Positions 43,514 to 51,584 of a stretch of DNA of 64,000 nucleotides are shown here, piece by piece. The position numbers and the translations under genes are program-made. The notes beneath the pieces were generated by a model. It searched no databases, was not told the origin of the DNA, and saw nothing but the letters and a program-made list of their open reading frames with translations. Positions within the stretch are counted from its first letter, which is position 1, and each line of letters starts with the position of its first letter. The DNA comes from Olsenella sp. An285 (GTDB lineage: Bacteria > Actinomycetota > Coriobacteriia > Coriobacteriales > Atopobiaceae), in NCBI RefSeq assembly GCF_002159625.1, contig NZ_NFIZ01000005.1, positions 62,001 through 126,000 of the forward strand. Direction: 5' to 3'.

Positions 43514-44374
43514 CTACTCGAGGCACCAGTTCTCGTAGGAGATGCCGTCGTCGGCGTACTTGTCGCAGAGCTCCTGGACGAAGCCGTCCTCGTCCATGGC
43601 CTGGAGGGTCTCGGTGACCGTGGTGGCGGTGGCGTCGTCATCCTGCTTGAAGCCCACGGCGTAGTGCTCCTCGGAGAGGGACTCGTCGAGCTGGACGTAG
43701 GCGTCGGGCTTGGCCGCGAGCTGGTAGGCGGCGATGGAGAGATCGCAGGCTACGGCGTCCACGGCGCCGGACTCGAGCTGCATGAACGCGGTGTTGTACT
43801 CGCCGATGGTCTCGAGGCTGGCAAAGGTCGCCGCGAGGTCGGCCTGCGCGGCGTCATCGCCCGCGAGCACGTTGTAGGCGGCGGAATCGACCTGCGTGAT
43901 CACGTTCTTGCCGGCAAGGTCCTCGAGGCTGGCGATGCCGGAGTCGGCGCGGACCACGATGACCTGGGCGTTGAGCATGTAGGGCTCGGAGAAGGTGTAG
44001 TCGTCCTCGCGGCCCTCCATGGTGAAGCCGTTCCAGATGCAGTTGATGGCACCGCTGTCGAGCAGGGTGTCCTTGGCGTCCCAGTCGATGGCCTCGAGCT
44101 GGACCTCCCAGTCGTTGCGGTCTGCGACCTCCTGGGCGAGCTCGAGGTCGAAGCCCGTGTACTCACCGTCGTCGCCCACGTAGCCGTAGGGAGGGTAGGA
44201 GGAGTCGAAGCCCACGATGAGGGTGCCGGTGTCCGTGGCGCTGGTGGCCTCGGTGGCGGTGGGCTCCGAGGTGTCGTCGGTGGCGGCGGGGGTGCCGCCG
44301 CAGCCCACGAGCAGGGCGGCGGCGAGCGCGGCGGTGGTGAGGCAGGTGAGGACCGAGGTGGCGCGGCGCTTCAT
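43514..44374 (-). CDS. Polar amino acid-binding lipoprotein
   Basis: 286 aa. The signal peptide ends at a lipobox LLVGC (Cys near residue 25), followed by a Thr/Ala-rich linker. The SBP_bac_3 domain shows TLIVGFDSSYPPYGYVGDDG, GFDLELAQEVADR and the later AYQLAAKPDAYVQLDE. It binds a polar amino acid outside the membrane and hands it to the permease; the exact amino acid is unknown. The ATG has GAAAGGA upstream. The promoter carries a palindromic site in its spacer. Confidence 0.94.
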   Translation of the reverse strand: MKRRATSVLTCLTTAALAAALLVGCGGTPAATDDTSEPTATEATSATDTGTLIVGFDSSYPPYGYVGDDGEYTGFDLELAQEVADRNDWEVQLEAIDWDAKDTLLDSGAINCIWNGFTMEGREDDYTFSEPYMLNAQVIVVRADSGIASLEDLAGKNVITQVDSAAYNVLAGDDAAQADLAATFASLETIGEYNTAFMQLESGAVDAVACDLSIAAYQLAAKPDAYVQLDESLSEEHYAVGFKQDDDATATTVTETLQAMDEDGFVQELCDKYADDGISYENWCLE

Positions 44375-44440
44375 GTGCGTTCCTTTCGGCGGCCCAGGTG
44401 GCTGGGCGGTGGACTTTACTACGCTAAAGTACAGGACCCG

Positions 44441-44469
44441 AATATACGCTTTAGCGTGATGGAGTGCAA
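44441..44469 (-). promoter_or_regulatory. Promoter of the amino acid transporter operon
   Basis: On the minus strand: -35 TTGCAC (44469-44464), 17-nt spacer, -10 TATATT (44446-44441). Confidence 0.75.
44446..44457. promoter_or_regulatory. Candidate operator in the transporter promoter
   Basis: ACGCTTTAGCGT, an inverted repeat ACGCT/AGCGT, fills most of the spacer between -35 and -10. A second, partial site (ACGCTAAAGTA) lies downstream at 44421. The regulator is unknown. Confidence 0.6.
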
Positions 44470-44503
44470 GGTCGTTTTCAGGTTCGAAACAGAGGGGCTG
44501 TGG

Positions 44504-44509
44504 TATGAT
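44504..44509 (+). promoter_or_regulatory. Candidate -10 of the mntP leader
   Basis: TATGAT just upstream of the riboswitch aptamer, with GTTCGA 16 bases before it as a possible -35. Confidence 0.5.
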
Positions 44510-44514
44510 GCAGC

Positions 44515-44607
44515 GCACACGAGGGAGTAGTGGCATGCCGGCAGCGGCATGCGGCGCGTCAACACGCTGGCGACAACGCCTGGCGCGCCTTAATCAACGA
44601 GACTCGC
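44515..44607 (+). ncRNA. yybP-ykoY manganese riboswitch
   Basis: The conserved GGGAGTAG is seen at 44523, then a GGCATGCCGGCAGCGGCATGC arm, CGTCAACACG with the second arm, and AACGAGACTCG closing the P1 stem against CGAG. It precedes mntP, the classic target. The 3' strand of P1 (CTCGCG) also forms the terminator stem, so aptamer folding with manganese would prevent termination and switch the gene on. Confidence 0.88.
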
Positions 44608-44650
44608 GACAAGGCCTGCCTGCCGGGCGGTCCTTGTCGCGAGTCTTTTT
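44601..44650 (+). terminator. Expression-platform terminator of the manganese riboswitch
   Basis: GACTCGCGACAAGG (44601-44614) pairs perfectly with CCTTGTCGCGAGTC (44632-44645), followed by TTTTTG. It overlaps the aptamer P1 strand. Confidence 0.92.
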
Positions 44651-44695
44651 GTTTGACGGGTGCGCCCCGCAGGGCGGACCGGGAGAGGGGACGTC

Positions 44696-45268
44696 ATGGG
44701 AATCGTCGAGCTGGTGCTCATTGCCGTGGGACTTTCGATGGACGCGTTTGCGGTGTCCATCTGTCGCGGCCTGGGGATGCGCAGCCTCAACCTGCGTACG
44801 GCGGCGGTGCTCGCCCTCTTCTTCGGCGGCTTCCAGGCGCTCATGCCGCTCATCGGCTGGGCCCTGGGCACGCAGTTCATGTGGCTGATCGAGCCGGTCG
44901 ACCACTGGGTCGCCTTTGTGCTGCTCGCCTTCATCGGCGGGAAGATGCTCTGGGAGGCGTTTCACGAGGACGCGGACGACTGCGAGTGCGAGGACACGAG
45001 CGGCATCGACCTGCGCGAGTTTCTCGTGCTGGCGGTGGCGACCTCAATCGACGCGCTGGCTGCCGGCATCTCGTTCGCGGCGCTCTCGGTGGACATCGTG
45101 GCCTCGGTCTCGCTCATCGGCGTCATCACGTTTGGCCTGTCCTTCGTGGGCGTGGCCGTGGGACACTTCTTCGGCGCGCGCTACGAGAGGCCCGCGAGCA
45201 TTGTGGGCGGCGTGGTGCTCATCCTTATTGGCCTCAAGGTCCTGCTGGAGCACCTCGGCGTTCTGTAA
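44696..45268 (+). CDS. mntP: Manganese efflux pump MntP
   Basis: 190 aa, six membrane segments. Conserved acidic motifs are GLSMDAFAVSI near the N terminus and VATSIDALAAGISFA in the second half, as in MntP. A charged loop DADDCECEDTSG lies between helices 3 and 4. It exports Mn(II) across the cytoplasmic membrane. The ATG has GGGAGAGGGG upstream. A manganese riboswitch controls it. The TAA stop is in the palindrome at 45262. Confidence 0.95.
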   Translation: MGIVELVLIAVGLSMDAFAVSICRGLGMRSLNLRTAAVLALFFGGFQALMPLIGWALGTQFMWLIEPVDHWVAFVLLAFIGGKMLWEAFHEDADDCECEDTSGIDLREFLVLAVATSIDALAAGISFAALSVDIVASVSLIGVITFGLSFVGVAVGHFFGARYERPASIVGGVVLILIGLKVLLEHLGVL

Positions 45269-45294
45269 ATTGGGGACAGTCCCCAATTTACAGA
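45262..45294. repeat. GGGGACAGTCCCC palindrome with mirror-image stop codons
   Basis: TCTGTAAATTGGGGAC mirrors GTCCCCAATTTACAGA around one A. mntP stops at TAA 45266-45268 and ysxC at the mirror TAA 45290-45288. Confidence 0.93.
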
Positions 45295-45875
45295 CAGGCC
45301 TCTGCGATGAGGCGGCGCAGCTCGTCGATGCCCTGACCGGTTTCCGAGGAGGTCACGACGATCTGATTGCGTTCGATGCCGAGCTGCCTGGCGATGGTGG
45401 CTGCCTGCTGGGCCTGCTTGGAGCGCCCGAGTTTGTCCGCCTTGGTGAGCGCCACCACAAAGGGGAGCTCACTCTCCTGCAGGAACCCCACCATCTCGTG
45501 GTCGAGCTTCTGGGCGTCGTGACGAATGTCCACGAGCGCGATCACGAGGTTGAAGCTGCGCTCCTGCGCGAAGTAGCCGGAGATAAGGTCTGCCCAGCGC
45601 TGCTTCTCCTTCTGGGAGACCTTGGCAAAGCCGTAGCCGGGGAGGTCGACAAAGCGGATGCCGTCGACGTCAAAGAAGTTGATGTTCGCGGTCTTGCCCG
45701 GGGTGCTCGAGACCTTGACCAGACCCTTGCGGTTGAAGAGCTTGTTGAGCAGGGAGGACTTGCCCACGTTGGAGCGGCCGGCAACGGCGACCTCGGGCGT
45801 GGTCGAGGCGGGAAGCTGCGCCACGGTGCCGTACGAGGCCTCGAAGCGCGCGGTCTGGTAGTTGATGCCGGCCAT
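45288..45875 (-). CDS. ysxC: Ribosome biogenesis GTPase YsxC/EngB
   Basis: 195 aa. G1 is GRSNVGKSSL, G2 is in TPGKTANINF, G3 is DLPGYGFAKV, G4 is TKADK and G5 is SSETGQG. EngB acts in late assembly of the 50S subunit. The ATG has GAAAGGA upstream. It is divergent from the fructosamine-kinase-like gene, with the second compound inverted element between them. Confidence 0.95.
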   Translation of the reverse strand: MAGINYQTARFEASYGTVAQLPASTTPEVAVAGRSNVGKSSLLNKLFNRKGLVKVSSTPGKTANINFFDVDGIRFVDLPGYGFAKVSQKEKQRWADLISGYFAQERSFNLVIALVDIRHDAQKLDHEMVGFLQESELPFVVALTKADKLGRSKQAQQAATIARQLGIERNQIVVTSSETGQGIDELRRLIAEACL

Positions 45876-46204
45876 GTGGGTCCTTTCGGTCTGAACAGGT
45901 AAGTCATTGTACCTGCGGACTCGCTTCGGACGAGATTCTTCGCAAAAACCTCCTTCGGGTCAGTGGCCGAGGAGGCTGGCTGCAATTCTGCCCTTCGGGA
46001 CAGTGGATTTTGGGCGGGGACGGCCTGGCCGAAGAGTGCCGACGCGCGTTTTCCCAGATAATGATATCAATAGTCGTACTATAATCGGACGCGCTGGCCA
46101 TAATCCACTGACCCGAGAGGCCGTTTTGCATTCTAGAATCGTATTCACTGACCCGAGAGCGTTATTTGCATTTTGGAGGGCGGCCAATCGGGGGGAAGGC
46201 AGCA
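45876..46204. other. 329-base divergent spacer with compound inverted element
   Basis: No coding potential. It is taken up by the compound element at 45941-46170 and the ribosome site of the next gene (GGGGGAAGG). Confidence 0.6.
45941..46170. repeat. Compound inverted element with CCTTCGGG units, copy 2
   Basis: Units facing right begin at 45941 (CTCCTTCGGGTCAGTGG) and 45981 (GCCCTTCGGGACAGTGGA). Units facing left lie at 46104-46130 (TCCACTGACCCGAGAGG, then TTTTGCA) and 46145-46170. The AT-rich core contains AGATAATGATATCAATAG and a TATAAT at 46080. The architecture and length match copy 1 at 17902, also in a divergent spacer. Confidence 0.8.
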
Positions 46205-47014
46205 ATGGATCAGTTCGTGAAGACGGCGGGATACGGCGACAACCTGCCCGGCGAGGCTGCGGCGCTGCGCTGGCTGGCGGAGGCGGAGCCCCATGGCGGT
46301 ATCAGGGTGGCGCGCGTGCTGAGCGCCGACGAGGGCGAGCTCGTCGAGGAGCGCGTGGCGACGGGCGCCCCCTCTGCGGCGGCCGCGCGTCGCATCGGCG
46401 CCGCGCTCGCGCACATGCACGCGGAGGGCGCGGCATGGTACGGCTGCCCGCCCGACGGCTGGACGGGAGACCCCTGGTGCGGGAGGGCCAGGACCCCCTA
46501 CGTCTCGCGTGAGGACGCGTCCTCGCGCTGGGGTGCGTTCTTTGCCGAGCACCGCATAATGAACTACGTGCGGACGCTCGTTGACCGAGGGGATTTCGAC
46601 TCCTCCGACGAGGCGCTCCTCGAGCGCGTTGCCTCGCGCCTGGCCAGCGGTGACTTCGACGCCCCGCAGCCGACGCTCGTGCGCGACTCGGGCGCCGCCT
46701 GCGCCCGTCTGCACGGTGACCTCTGGGCGGGCAACGTCCTGTGGGACGCGGATCGCTCCGCCCCCACGGGCGGTGTCCTCATCGACCCCATGGCCTACGG
46801 CGGGCACGCCGAGACGGATCTCGCGATGCTCGCGCTCTTTGGGTACCCGTTCCTCGACGAGGTCCTTCTCGGCTATGACGAGGTCTCTCCGCTCGCCGAC
46901 GGCTGGCGGGAGCGCGTGGGCCTTCACCAGCTGGCGCCGCTGCTCCTGCACTGCGTGCTCTTTGGTGGATGGTATATAGGCGAGACGCTGGCGATGGCGC
47001 GCCGCTACGCGTGA
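46205..47014 (+). CDS. Fructosamine/ketosamine-3-kinase family protein
   Basis: 269 aa. It has the kinase-like Brenner motif RLHGDLWAGNVLWDAD with catalytic Asp, and LIDPMAYGGHAETDLAMLALFG as the metal-binding DxD-type segment, typical of the fructosamine-kinase family. The N terminus VKTAGYGDNLPGEAAALRWL corresponds to the nucleotide-binding lobe. The family phosphorylates sugars attached to amines and so repairs glycated proteins; substrate here inferred. The TGA stop forms the left end of the palindrome at 47012. Confidence 0.9.
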   Translation: MDQFVKTAGYGDNLPGEAAALRWLAEAEPHGGIRVARVLSADEGELVEERVATGAPSAAAARRIGAALAHMHAEGAAWYGCPPDGWTGDPWCGRARTPYVSREDASSRWGAFFAEHRIMNYVRTLVDRGDFDSSDEALLERVASRLASGDFDAPQPTLVRDSGAACARLHGDLWAGNVLWDADRSAPTGGVLIDPMAYGGHAETDLAMLALFGYPFLDEVLLGYDEVSPLADGWRERVGLHQLAPLLLHCVLFGGWYIGETLAMARRYA

Positions 47015-47060
47015 CGCGGTGACCCAAATGGGGTCAGCCCCCATTTGGGTCACCGCGTCA
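47012..47060. repeat. Perfect 22-bp-arm palindrome bounded by two stop codons
   Basis: TGACGCGGTGACCCAAATGG (continuing GG) is mirrored exactly with a 5-nt loop. The first three bases are the plus-strand gene's stop and the last three are the minus-strand gene's stop. Confidence 0.95.
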
Positions 47061-48308
47061 GGAGCGGAGCAGGGCGTCCACGAGGGCGTTGTCCTCGGGG
47101 TCCGGCGAGCCAAGCGGCAGGCCGCACGCCTCGAAGAAGTGGCTTCCCGCAAACTGCCGCGCGCGGAAGGTGTCGTGCGCCCCGTCGCTCAGGTAGCGAA
47201 CGCGCGAGAGGCAGTCGGTCGTTGCGCAGTAGAGCACCCCGTGCTTCTCGGCGTAGTCGAGGTACGTCTCGTCGTCGGACCAGAGGGTGACGCCCGCCAT
47301 GTTCTCGAGCTCGTACGCCACGGCGTACTCCTGCCAGGGAATCTCGCGCACGCGCACGTAGCGGTCGAGCAGCGTTGCCATGCGCTTCACGCGGCTGAGC
47401 GTGGCGGCGGCGTCGATGAGTCGCGCCCCCTCGGCCGGCGGAAAGAGCGCGCGCCTCGTCATCGTGGCAAGGGCCTGCTCGCGCTCCGCCCCCTCGAGGA
47501 GCACCGCCGGCACGGAGAGCTTTATCGACTCGTCCGGGAAGAGCTCTATCGCGGAGTGCGGCACCACGGTCTCGTCGCGGGCGGGGATGCGAAAGACCAG
47601 GCTGTCATGGGCGTGCTGGATGCGACAGTCGAGCCCCTGCCGCTTGAAGGCCCGGCGCATGGCGACGGCCGTCTCGTTTGTGCGGTCGCGCGAGTAGGAC
47701 TCCTCGGATGCGCGCCCCATCCTAAAGAGATAGAGGTCAAAGAGGGGGAGCTCCCTGCGGCGGGCGTCCGGCATGGGGTAGTACACGGTGCGTGCGCAGA
47801 ACGCGCGCACCTCGAGGCGCCTCCGCGTGGCCTTGTCGTAGAGGTCCACGAGCGCGGTGCCGGCGGCGGGCCCGGAGGTGGAGCCCTCGCGGATTTCCAC
47901 GATGCCGTCCGCCACGTAGGGCGGAAAGTCCCCCTCGAGCACCTGTACCAGAACGACGCCCTGCTCGGAGTTGGCGGGGTCGGGCAGGAAGCGCGCGACA
48001 AAGCGCGGGGCCGGCGAGACGTGCCGTCGGCAGAGCTCGCCGATGACCTGGCTCACGTCCGCCGAGGGGCGGGGGACCGGGCACACGTCCTTCTCGGCAT
48101 CCGAAACGCCGATGACGAGCCAGCCGCCGCGCGAGTTGGCAAAGGACGCCACGATCTTGGGGATCTTGCGGCGGACGCTGGGCGAGAAGGTCTGCTTGAG
48201 CTCCAGCGCAAAGCCCTCCTCGAGGTCGCGCAGCTGCTCGAGGTCGGCGTACTCGACCTCGGCGATCGTCTTGGGCGTGCCCTGCTCGGTGCGGAAGGGG
48301 CTGAACAT
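47058..48308 (-). CDS. AlbA/Schlafen-type ATP-binding domain protein
   Basis: 416 aa. The N-terminal half has EEGFALELKQTFSPSVRRKIPKIVASFANSRGGWLVIGVSD, the signature of the AlbA_2 (Schlafen AAA_4) domain. The remaining 250 residues are not recognised. In other bacteria such proteins act as regulators or accessory nucleic-acid-binding factors; no role is claimed. The ATG has GAGGAGG upstream. It lies between palindromes at both ends (47012 and 48353), following helD. Confidence 0.8.
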   Translation of the reverse strand: MFSPFRTEQGTPKTIAEVEYADLEQLRDLEEGFALELKQTFSPSVRRKIPKIVASFANSRGGWLVIGVSDAEKDVCPVPRPSADVSQVIGELCRRHVSPAPRFVARFLPDPANSEQGVVLVQVLEGDFPPYVADGIVEIREGSTSGPAAGTALVDLYDKATRRRLEVRAFCARTVYYPMPDARRRELPLFDLYLFRMGRASEESYSRDRTNETAVAMRRAFKRQGLDCRIQHAHDSLVFRIPARDETVVPHSAIELFPDESIKLSVPAVLLEGAEREQALATMTRRALFPPAEGARLIDAAATLSRVKRMATLLDRYVRVREIPWQEYAVAYELENMAGVTLWSDDETYLDYAEKHGVLYCATTDCLSRVRYLSDGAHDTFRARQFAGSHFFEACGLPLGSPDPEDNALVDALLRS

Positions 48309-48352
48309 GGGACCTCCTCGCCTGCGCTGGATGTTGCCCCATTGTCTCACGT

Positions 48353-48385
48353 TCTGTGAATTGGGGACTGTCCCCAATTCACAGA
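48353..48385. repeat. GGGGACTGTCCCC palindrome between helD and the AlbA-domain gene
   Basis: TCTGTGAATTGGGGAC mirrors GTCCCCAATTCACAGA around one T. The genes on both sides run in the same direction. Confidence 0.92.
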
Positions 48386-48391
48386 CCCGGG

Positions 48392-50518
48392 TCACAGCAG
48401 CGGGGTGAGCGGCCCCTGGGCCAGTACGGTGACGCGGTGCATCGCGCGGGAGAGCGCGGTGTAGAGGCGCCGGCGCGCGAGCGGCGTGTCCGGGTAGACC
48501 TCCGCCTGGGCGTCCGGCACGATGACGTGGTCGAACTCGAGGCCCTTGGCCACGCGCAGGGGGAGGAGCACCACGCCCGTCGCGGGCAGCCCCGTGTTGC
48601 TGCCAACCGTGAGGACGGCGTCGCCGAGCTGCTTGGAGAGCCAGCTCACGCGGGCGTCGGACTCGGCGATGACGGCCGTGAGGCCCTCGCCCGGCTCGGC
48701 CACCGCGGCGTGCAGGGCGGCGAGGTACTCGTCCTTCTCGGAGAACGTGCGAATCACGGGCTCCACTCCGGCGCGCTGGACGGAGGTGAGGCGCAGCTGC
48801 TCGTCCTTCTCGAGAAGGCCGGTGAAGAGCGCGGTGATCTCCGGGGAGGAGCGGTAGCTCGTGAGCAGGCGGCACTCGTCCACGCTGCCGTGGGTCTCGC
48901 GGAAGATCTCCGCGATGCGGCCAAAGGACGCGGTGCCCTCGAAGATGGCCTGGTGCTCGTCTCCCAGCAGCAGGAAGTGCGCGCGCGAGAAGTGCTTGGC
49001 GAGCACCATGAGCTGGGCCTCGGTGTAGTCCTGCACCTCGTCCACCATGACGAAGCGCGCGTCCTTCTCGCCGGTGCCGGTAAAGAGGAGCCTCAGGTAG
49101 AGCCACTCGGTGGCGGAGATGGCACCCTTGCCCAGGACGCGCATGCCAATGCGGTCGAAGCGCAGCCAGGACAGGCGCTCGATCTTGTCGTGCGCGGCGG
49201 AGTAGCGCGACTCCACCAGCCTGCGCGCGTACTCGATGGTCTGGGCCTCGTCCTCGGGGGAGATGGTCTCGCCAAAGATCTCGACCTGCTGCTCGACGTC
49301 CATGCCGAGCATCTCCTCCTGCAGCTCCTCGTCCTTGGCCATCTGCGTGAAGCGGCGCTCCAGGCGGTCGTGGAGCTCGTCCTTCACGAGCGCCGTGAAG
49401 CGCGGCCCCACGGGGAACTGCGAGAACTTCTGGACGGCGCCCTGCACCTGGCCCAGCTTGAGCAGGACCTCCCCGTCAAGGCGAATCTCGCGCAGGTCGT
49501 CCGGCTCGAGCTCGAGGTCTCCCGCCGCGGCGTCTATGCGGCGCAGCGCCTCGGGCGGGGTGTCGAGGCCAAGGTCCCGCTCGCCGGCGCCCTGGGCGTT
49601 CACGAAGGCGCGCCAGGTGAAGGTCTGGGGGTTGGCCTCGCCCATGGAGGGCAGCACCGTGTCGATGTAGTTCTCGAAGACGCTGTTGGGCGTGAAGAGC
49701 CACACCTGGCTGGGGTCGAGCGTCTTGCGCTCCTGGTAGAGGAGAAACGCGATGCGCTGCAGCAGCACCGACGTCTTGCCGGAGCCCGCGATGCCGTTGA
49801 CCAGCAGCGCCGGCACGTCCTCGTGGCGCACGACCTCGTTCTGCTCGCGCTGGATGGTGGCGGTGATGGCCTGGAGCTTCTCCGTGTGGTGCTTCTTGAG
49901 GGCGCCCAGCAAGAGCGAGTCCTGGATGGCCACCGTGGTGTCGAAGTACATGTTGAGCTGGTCGCGCACGATGTCGAACTGGCGGCGCAGCAGGAGGTTC
50001 ACGGTGCGGGTCTTCCCGTCGACGTCGTAGCTCGTGGGGCCCATCTGCTGGTTGTAGTAGGTCTCCGCCACGGGGGATCGCCAGTCCACCACGAGGGGAC
50101 GGCTGCGCTCGTCGGTCATGCCGGCGGCGCCGATGTAGACGTCGCGCGGCGGCCGGCCCGGGCGCATCTCGAGCGTGACCTTGGCGAAGTAGGGCTGCAG
50201 CAGCAGGAGCATCACGCGGCGGAGCTTGTCCACGTTGAAGTCGTGGTGCTGGTTGTGGGCGTCGATGACGGCGTTGAGGCCCTCGATCGCGGCGAGGGTC
50301 TCGATGGTCTCGTCCGCGCCGCCAAAGTCCAGGCGCACCTCCTCGGACATGTCTATGAGGTCCTGGCGGGCGCTCGCCTCGCCGGCGCCGAGCTCCTCGG
50401 TGAGGTCGTCCCTGATCTGGAGGAGCTTGGCGTAGAGCTCCGTGAGGTGGGCCTGCTCCTGCTGGAAGATCGGGTCGTCTGCGTGAGCGCCCTGGACGCC
50501 CTCGACGTTCTCGGCCAT
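48392..50518 (-). CDS. helD: HelD-like UvrD-family helicase
   Basis: 708 aa. A long N-terminal region precedes the motor, with DPIFQQEQAHLTELYAKLLQ (coiled coil), followed by the HelD-specific VYIGAAGMTDERSRPLVVDWRSPVAETYY. The helicase core shows VNGIAGSGKTSVLLQR (Walker A), FVMVDEVQDYTEAQ (Walker B), LLGDEHQAIFEG, and the late VAKGLEFDHVIVPD and YTALSRAMHRV. HelD removes stalled RNA polymerase from DNA in Gram-positives. The start ATG lacks a strong upstream site within view (GGAGG lies close by). It stands alone between hairpins. Confidence 0.92.
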   Translation of the reverse strand: MAENVEGVQGAHADDPIFQQEQAHLTELYAKLLQIRDDLTEELGAGEASARQDLIDMSEEVRLDFGGADETIETLAAIEGLNAVIDAHNQHHDFNVDKLRRVMLLLLQPYFAKVTLEMRPGRPPRDVYIGAAGMTDERSRPLVVDWRSPVAETYYNQQMGPTSYDVDGKTRTVNLLLRRQFDIVRDQLNMYFDTTVAIQDSLLLGALKKHHTEKLQAITATIQREQNEVVRHEDVPALLVNGIAGSGKTSVLLQRIAFLLYQERKTLDPSQVWLFTPNSVFENYIDTVLPSMGEANPQTFTWRAFVNAQGAGERDLGLDTPPEALRRIDAAAGDLELEPDDLREIRLDGEVLLKLGQVQGAVQKFSQFPVGPRFTALVKDELHDRLERRFTQMAKDEELQEEMLGMDVEQQVEIFGETISPEDEAQTIEYARRLVESRYSAAHDKIERLSWLRFDRIGMRVLGKGAISATEWLYLRLLFTGTGEKDARFVMVDEVQDYTEAQLMVLAKHFSRAHFLLLGDEHQAIFEGTASFGRIAEIFRETHGSVDECRLLTSYRSSPEITALFTGLLEKDEQLRLTSVQRAGVEPVIRTFSEKDEYLAALHAAVAEPGEGLTAVIAESDARVSWLSKQLGDAVLTVGSNTGLPATGVVLLPLRVAKGLEFDHVIVPDAQAEVYPDTPLARRRLYTALSRAMHRVTVLAQGPLTPLL

Positions 50519-50632
50519 GTGCCTCCTCCTGCCGCCGCGCGGAATATCGAGTTATCAATGGTACGGCATCCCGGCGCCCGCGTACAGGCGGGGCGAGAAG
50601 GACGGAGGCGTGCCCTTCCTGCCGTTCCTGCC

Positions 50633-50660
50633 GTTCTTACGCTCCCGAGAGTGTAAGAAT
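50633..50660. repeat. GTTCTTAC-type hairpin
   Basis: GTTCTTACGCTC mirrors GAGTGTAAGAAT with two mismatches and a CCGA loop. It lies between helD and the RpiB-like gene. Confidence 0.75.
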
Positions 50661-50691
50661 GAGGCCCAAAGTGCCAGAACTTGGATGTTGG

Positions 50692-50729
50692 CCCCCGTTG
50701 TTACGCTCTCGAGGCTGTAACAACGGGGG
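50692..50729. repeat. GTTGTTAC-type hairpin
   Basis: CCCCCGTTGTTACGCTC mirrors GGCTGTAACAACGGGGG with one mismatch and a short TCGA loop. It is 32 bases from its relative at 50633 and shortly after the end of the minus-strand RpiB-like gene. Confidence 0.85.
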
Positions 50730-50766
50730 CTGGCGAGAAGGACGGTGGCACGCTCTTCTTGCTACC

Positions 50767-51405
50767 CTAGAGCTCCAGAATCTCCCTTACCTTTGCGGCC
50801 ACCGCAGAATCCGTCGCGTTTGCGAAGAAGAGCTCCTGGAAGCGCTCTCCGGAGAGCGCCCCTCTCGTCAGGTCTCGGTCAAGGTTCTCCAGGAGCTCGG
50901 CGAAGGGGCGGAAGTTGTTCGCGCGAACCACGTCGAGGGTCTGTCGCGCCTCCAGCTCCGAGGCCGCGCTCTCGGCGGGGTATCCTCCCCCCAGCTGCGA
51001 GGAGAAGAGCTTCTCGAAGGTGTACTTGAGGCCGAGCTCCTGTCCCAGCCCGCACTTGAGGGCCAGGGGCACGGATACCGCGTTGCCCCCATTGATCTGG
51101 GCAAAGGTGAAGGCGTCGAGCGGATCGGTCACATATCCGCAGATGACGCCGGGAAAGCTGTTGAGCGAGAGCATTGCCCCGCCGCCCGTTCCGCATCCCG
51201 TGACCACAAAGTCCGCGGCGCCGCCGTTGAGAAGGACCGACGCGAGGATTCCGGTCTGGACGTATGAGATGGGGTTCGAGTCCTCCCCGTACATCCCATA
51301 GTTGAACACCGTGTGCCCCAGGGGCTCGACTGCCCTTCTCAGCGCTCCCTCGAGCATGGGGTTCTTGGTGCACTGGCTGTCCTCGCTGACGATGGCAATT
51401 CTCAT
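50767..51405 (-). CDS. RpiB/LacA/LacB family sugar-phosphate isomerase
   Basis: 212 aa, longer than RpiB (about 150). It starts MRIAIVSEDSQCTKNPMLEGAL. It contains the family motif VVTGCGTGGGAMLSLNSFPGVICGYVTDP (the Cys in GCGTG acts in RpiB) and FAQINGGNAVSVPL. A C-terminal extension of about 70 residues has no clear match. It likely isomerises a pentose or hexose phosphate. The ATG at 51405 has CAGGAGGG upstream. Its promoter is decorated with repeated AACGTGA sites, suggesting sugar-responsive control. Confidence 0.85.
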   Translation of the reverse strand: MRIAIVSEDSQCTKNPMLEGALRRAVEPLGHTVFNYGMYGEDSNPISYVQTGILASVLLNGGAADFVVTGCGTGGGAMLSLNSFPGVICGYVTDPLDAFTFAQINGGNAVSVPLALKCGLGQELGLKYTFEKLFSSQLGGGYPAESAASELEARQTLDVVRANNFRPFAELLENLDRDLTRGALSGERFQELFFANATDSAVAAKVREILEL

Positions 51406-51440
51406 GCGACCCTCCTGTGAGCATGTCTGAAACACTACTG

Positions 51441-51485
51441 GTTAAACGTAACTATATGCGTAAACGTGATGTGTTTGAACGTGAT
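51441..51485. promoter_or_regulatory. Three repeated operator-like sites at the isomerase promoter
   Basis: GTTAAACGTA (51441), GTAAACGTGA (51460) and TTGAACGTGA (51476), same orientation, spaced 16-19 bases, covering the promoter at 51451-51479. They may bind a regulator cooperatively. Confidence 0.55.
51451..51479 (-). promoter_or_regulatory. Promoter of the RpiB-like isomerase
   Basis: On the minus strand: -35 TTCAAA (51479-51474), 17-nt spacer, -10 TATAGT (51456-51451). Confidence 0.65.
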
Positions 51486-51584
51486 GCGGACATGTTTTGC
51501 GGCGATGGCGAAAATTACAAGTGACGAAGCGTTTCTAATGAGTACAATAAGAGCCATTAGGAAGCTCTCATCAGAGGAGGCGTC

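Noticed and set aside
44483-44488. GTTCGAA-type sequence as the T-loop of a tRNA
   Set aside because: No matching anticodon arm, acceptor stem or CCA context; the stretch is better explained as a promoter before the manganese riboswitch.
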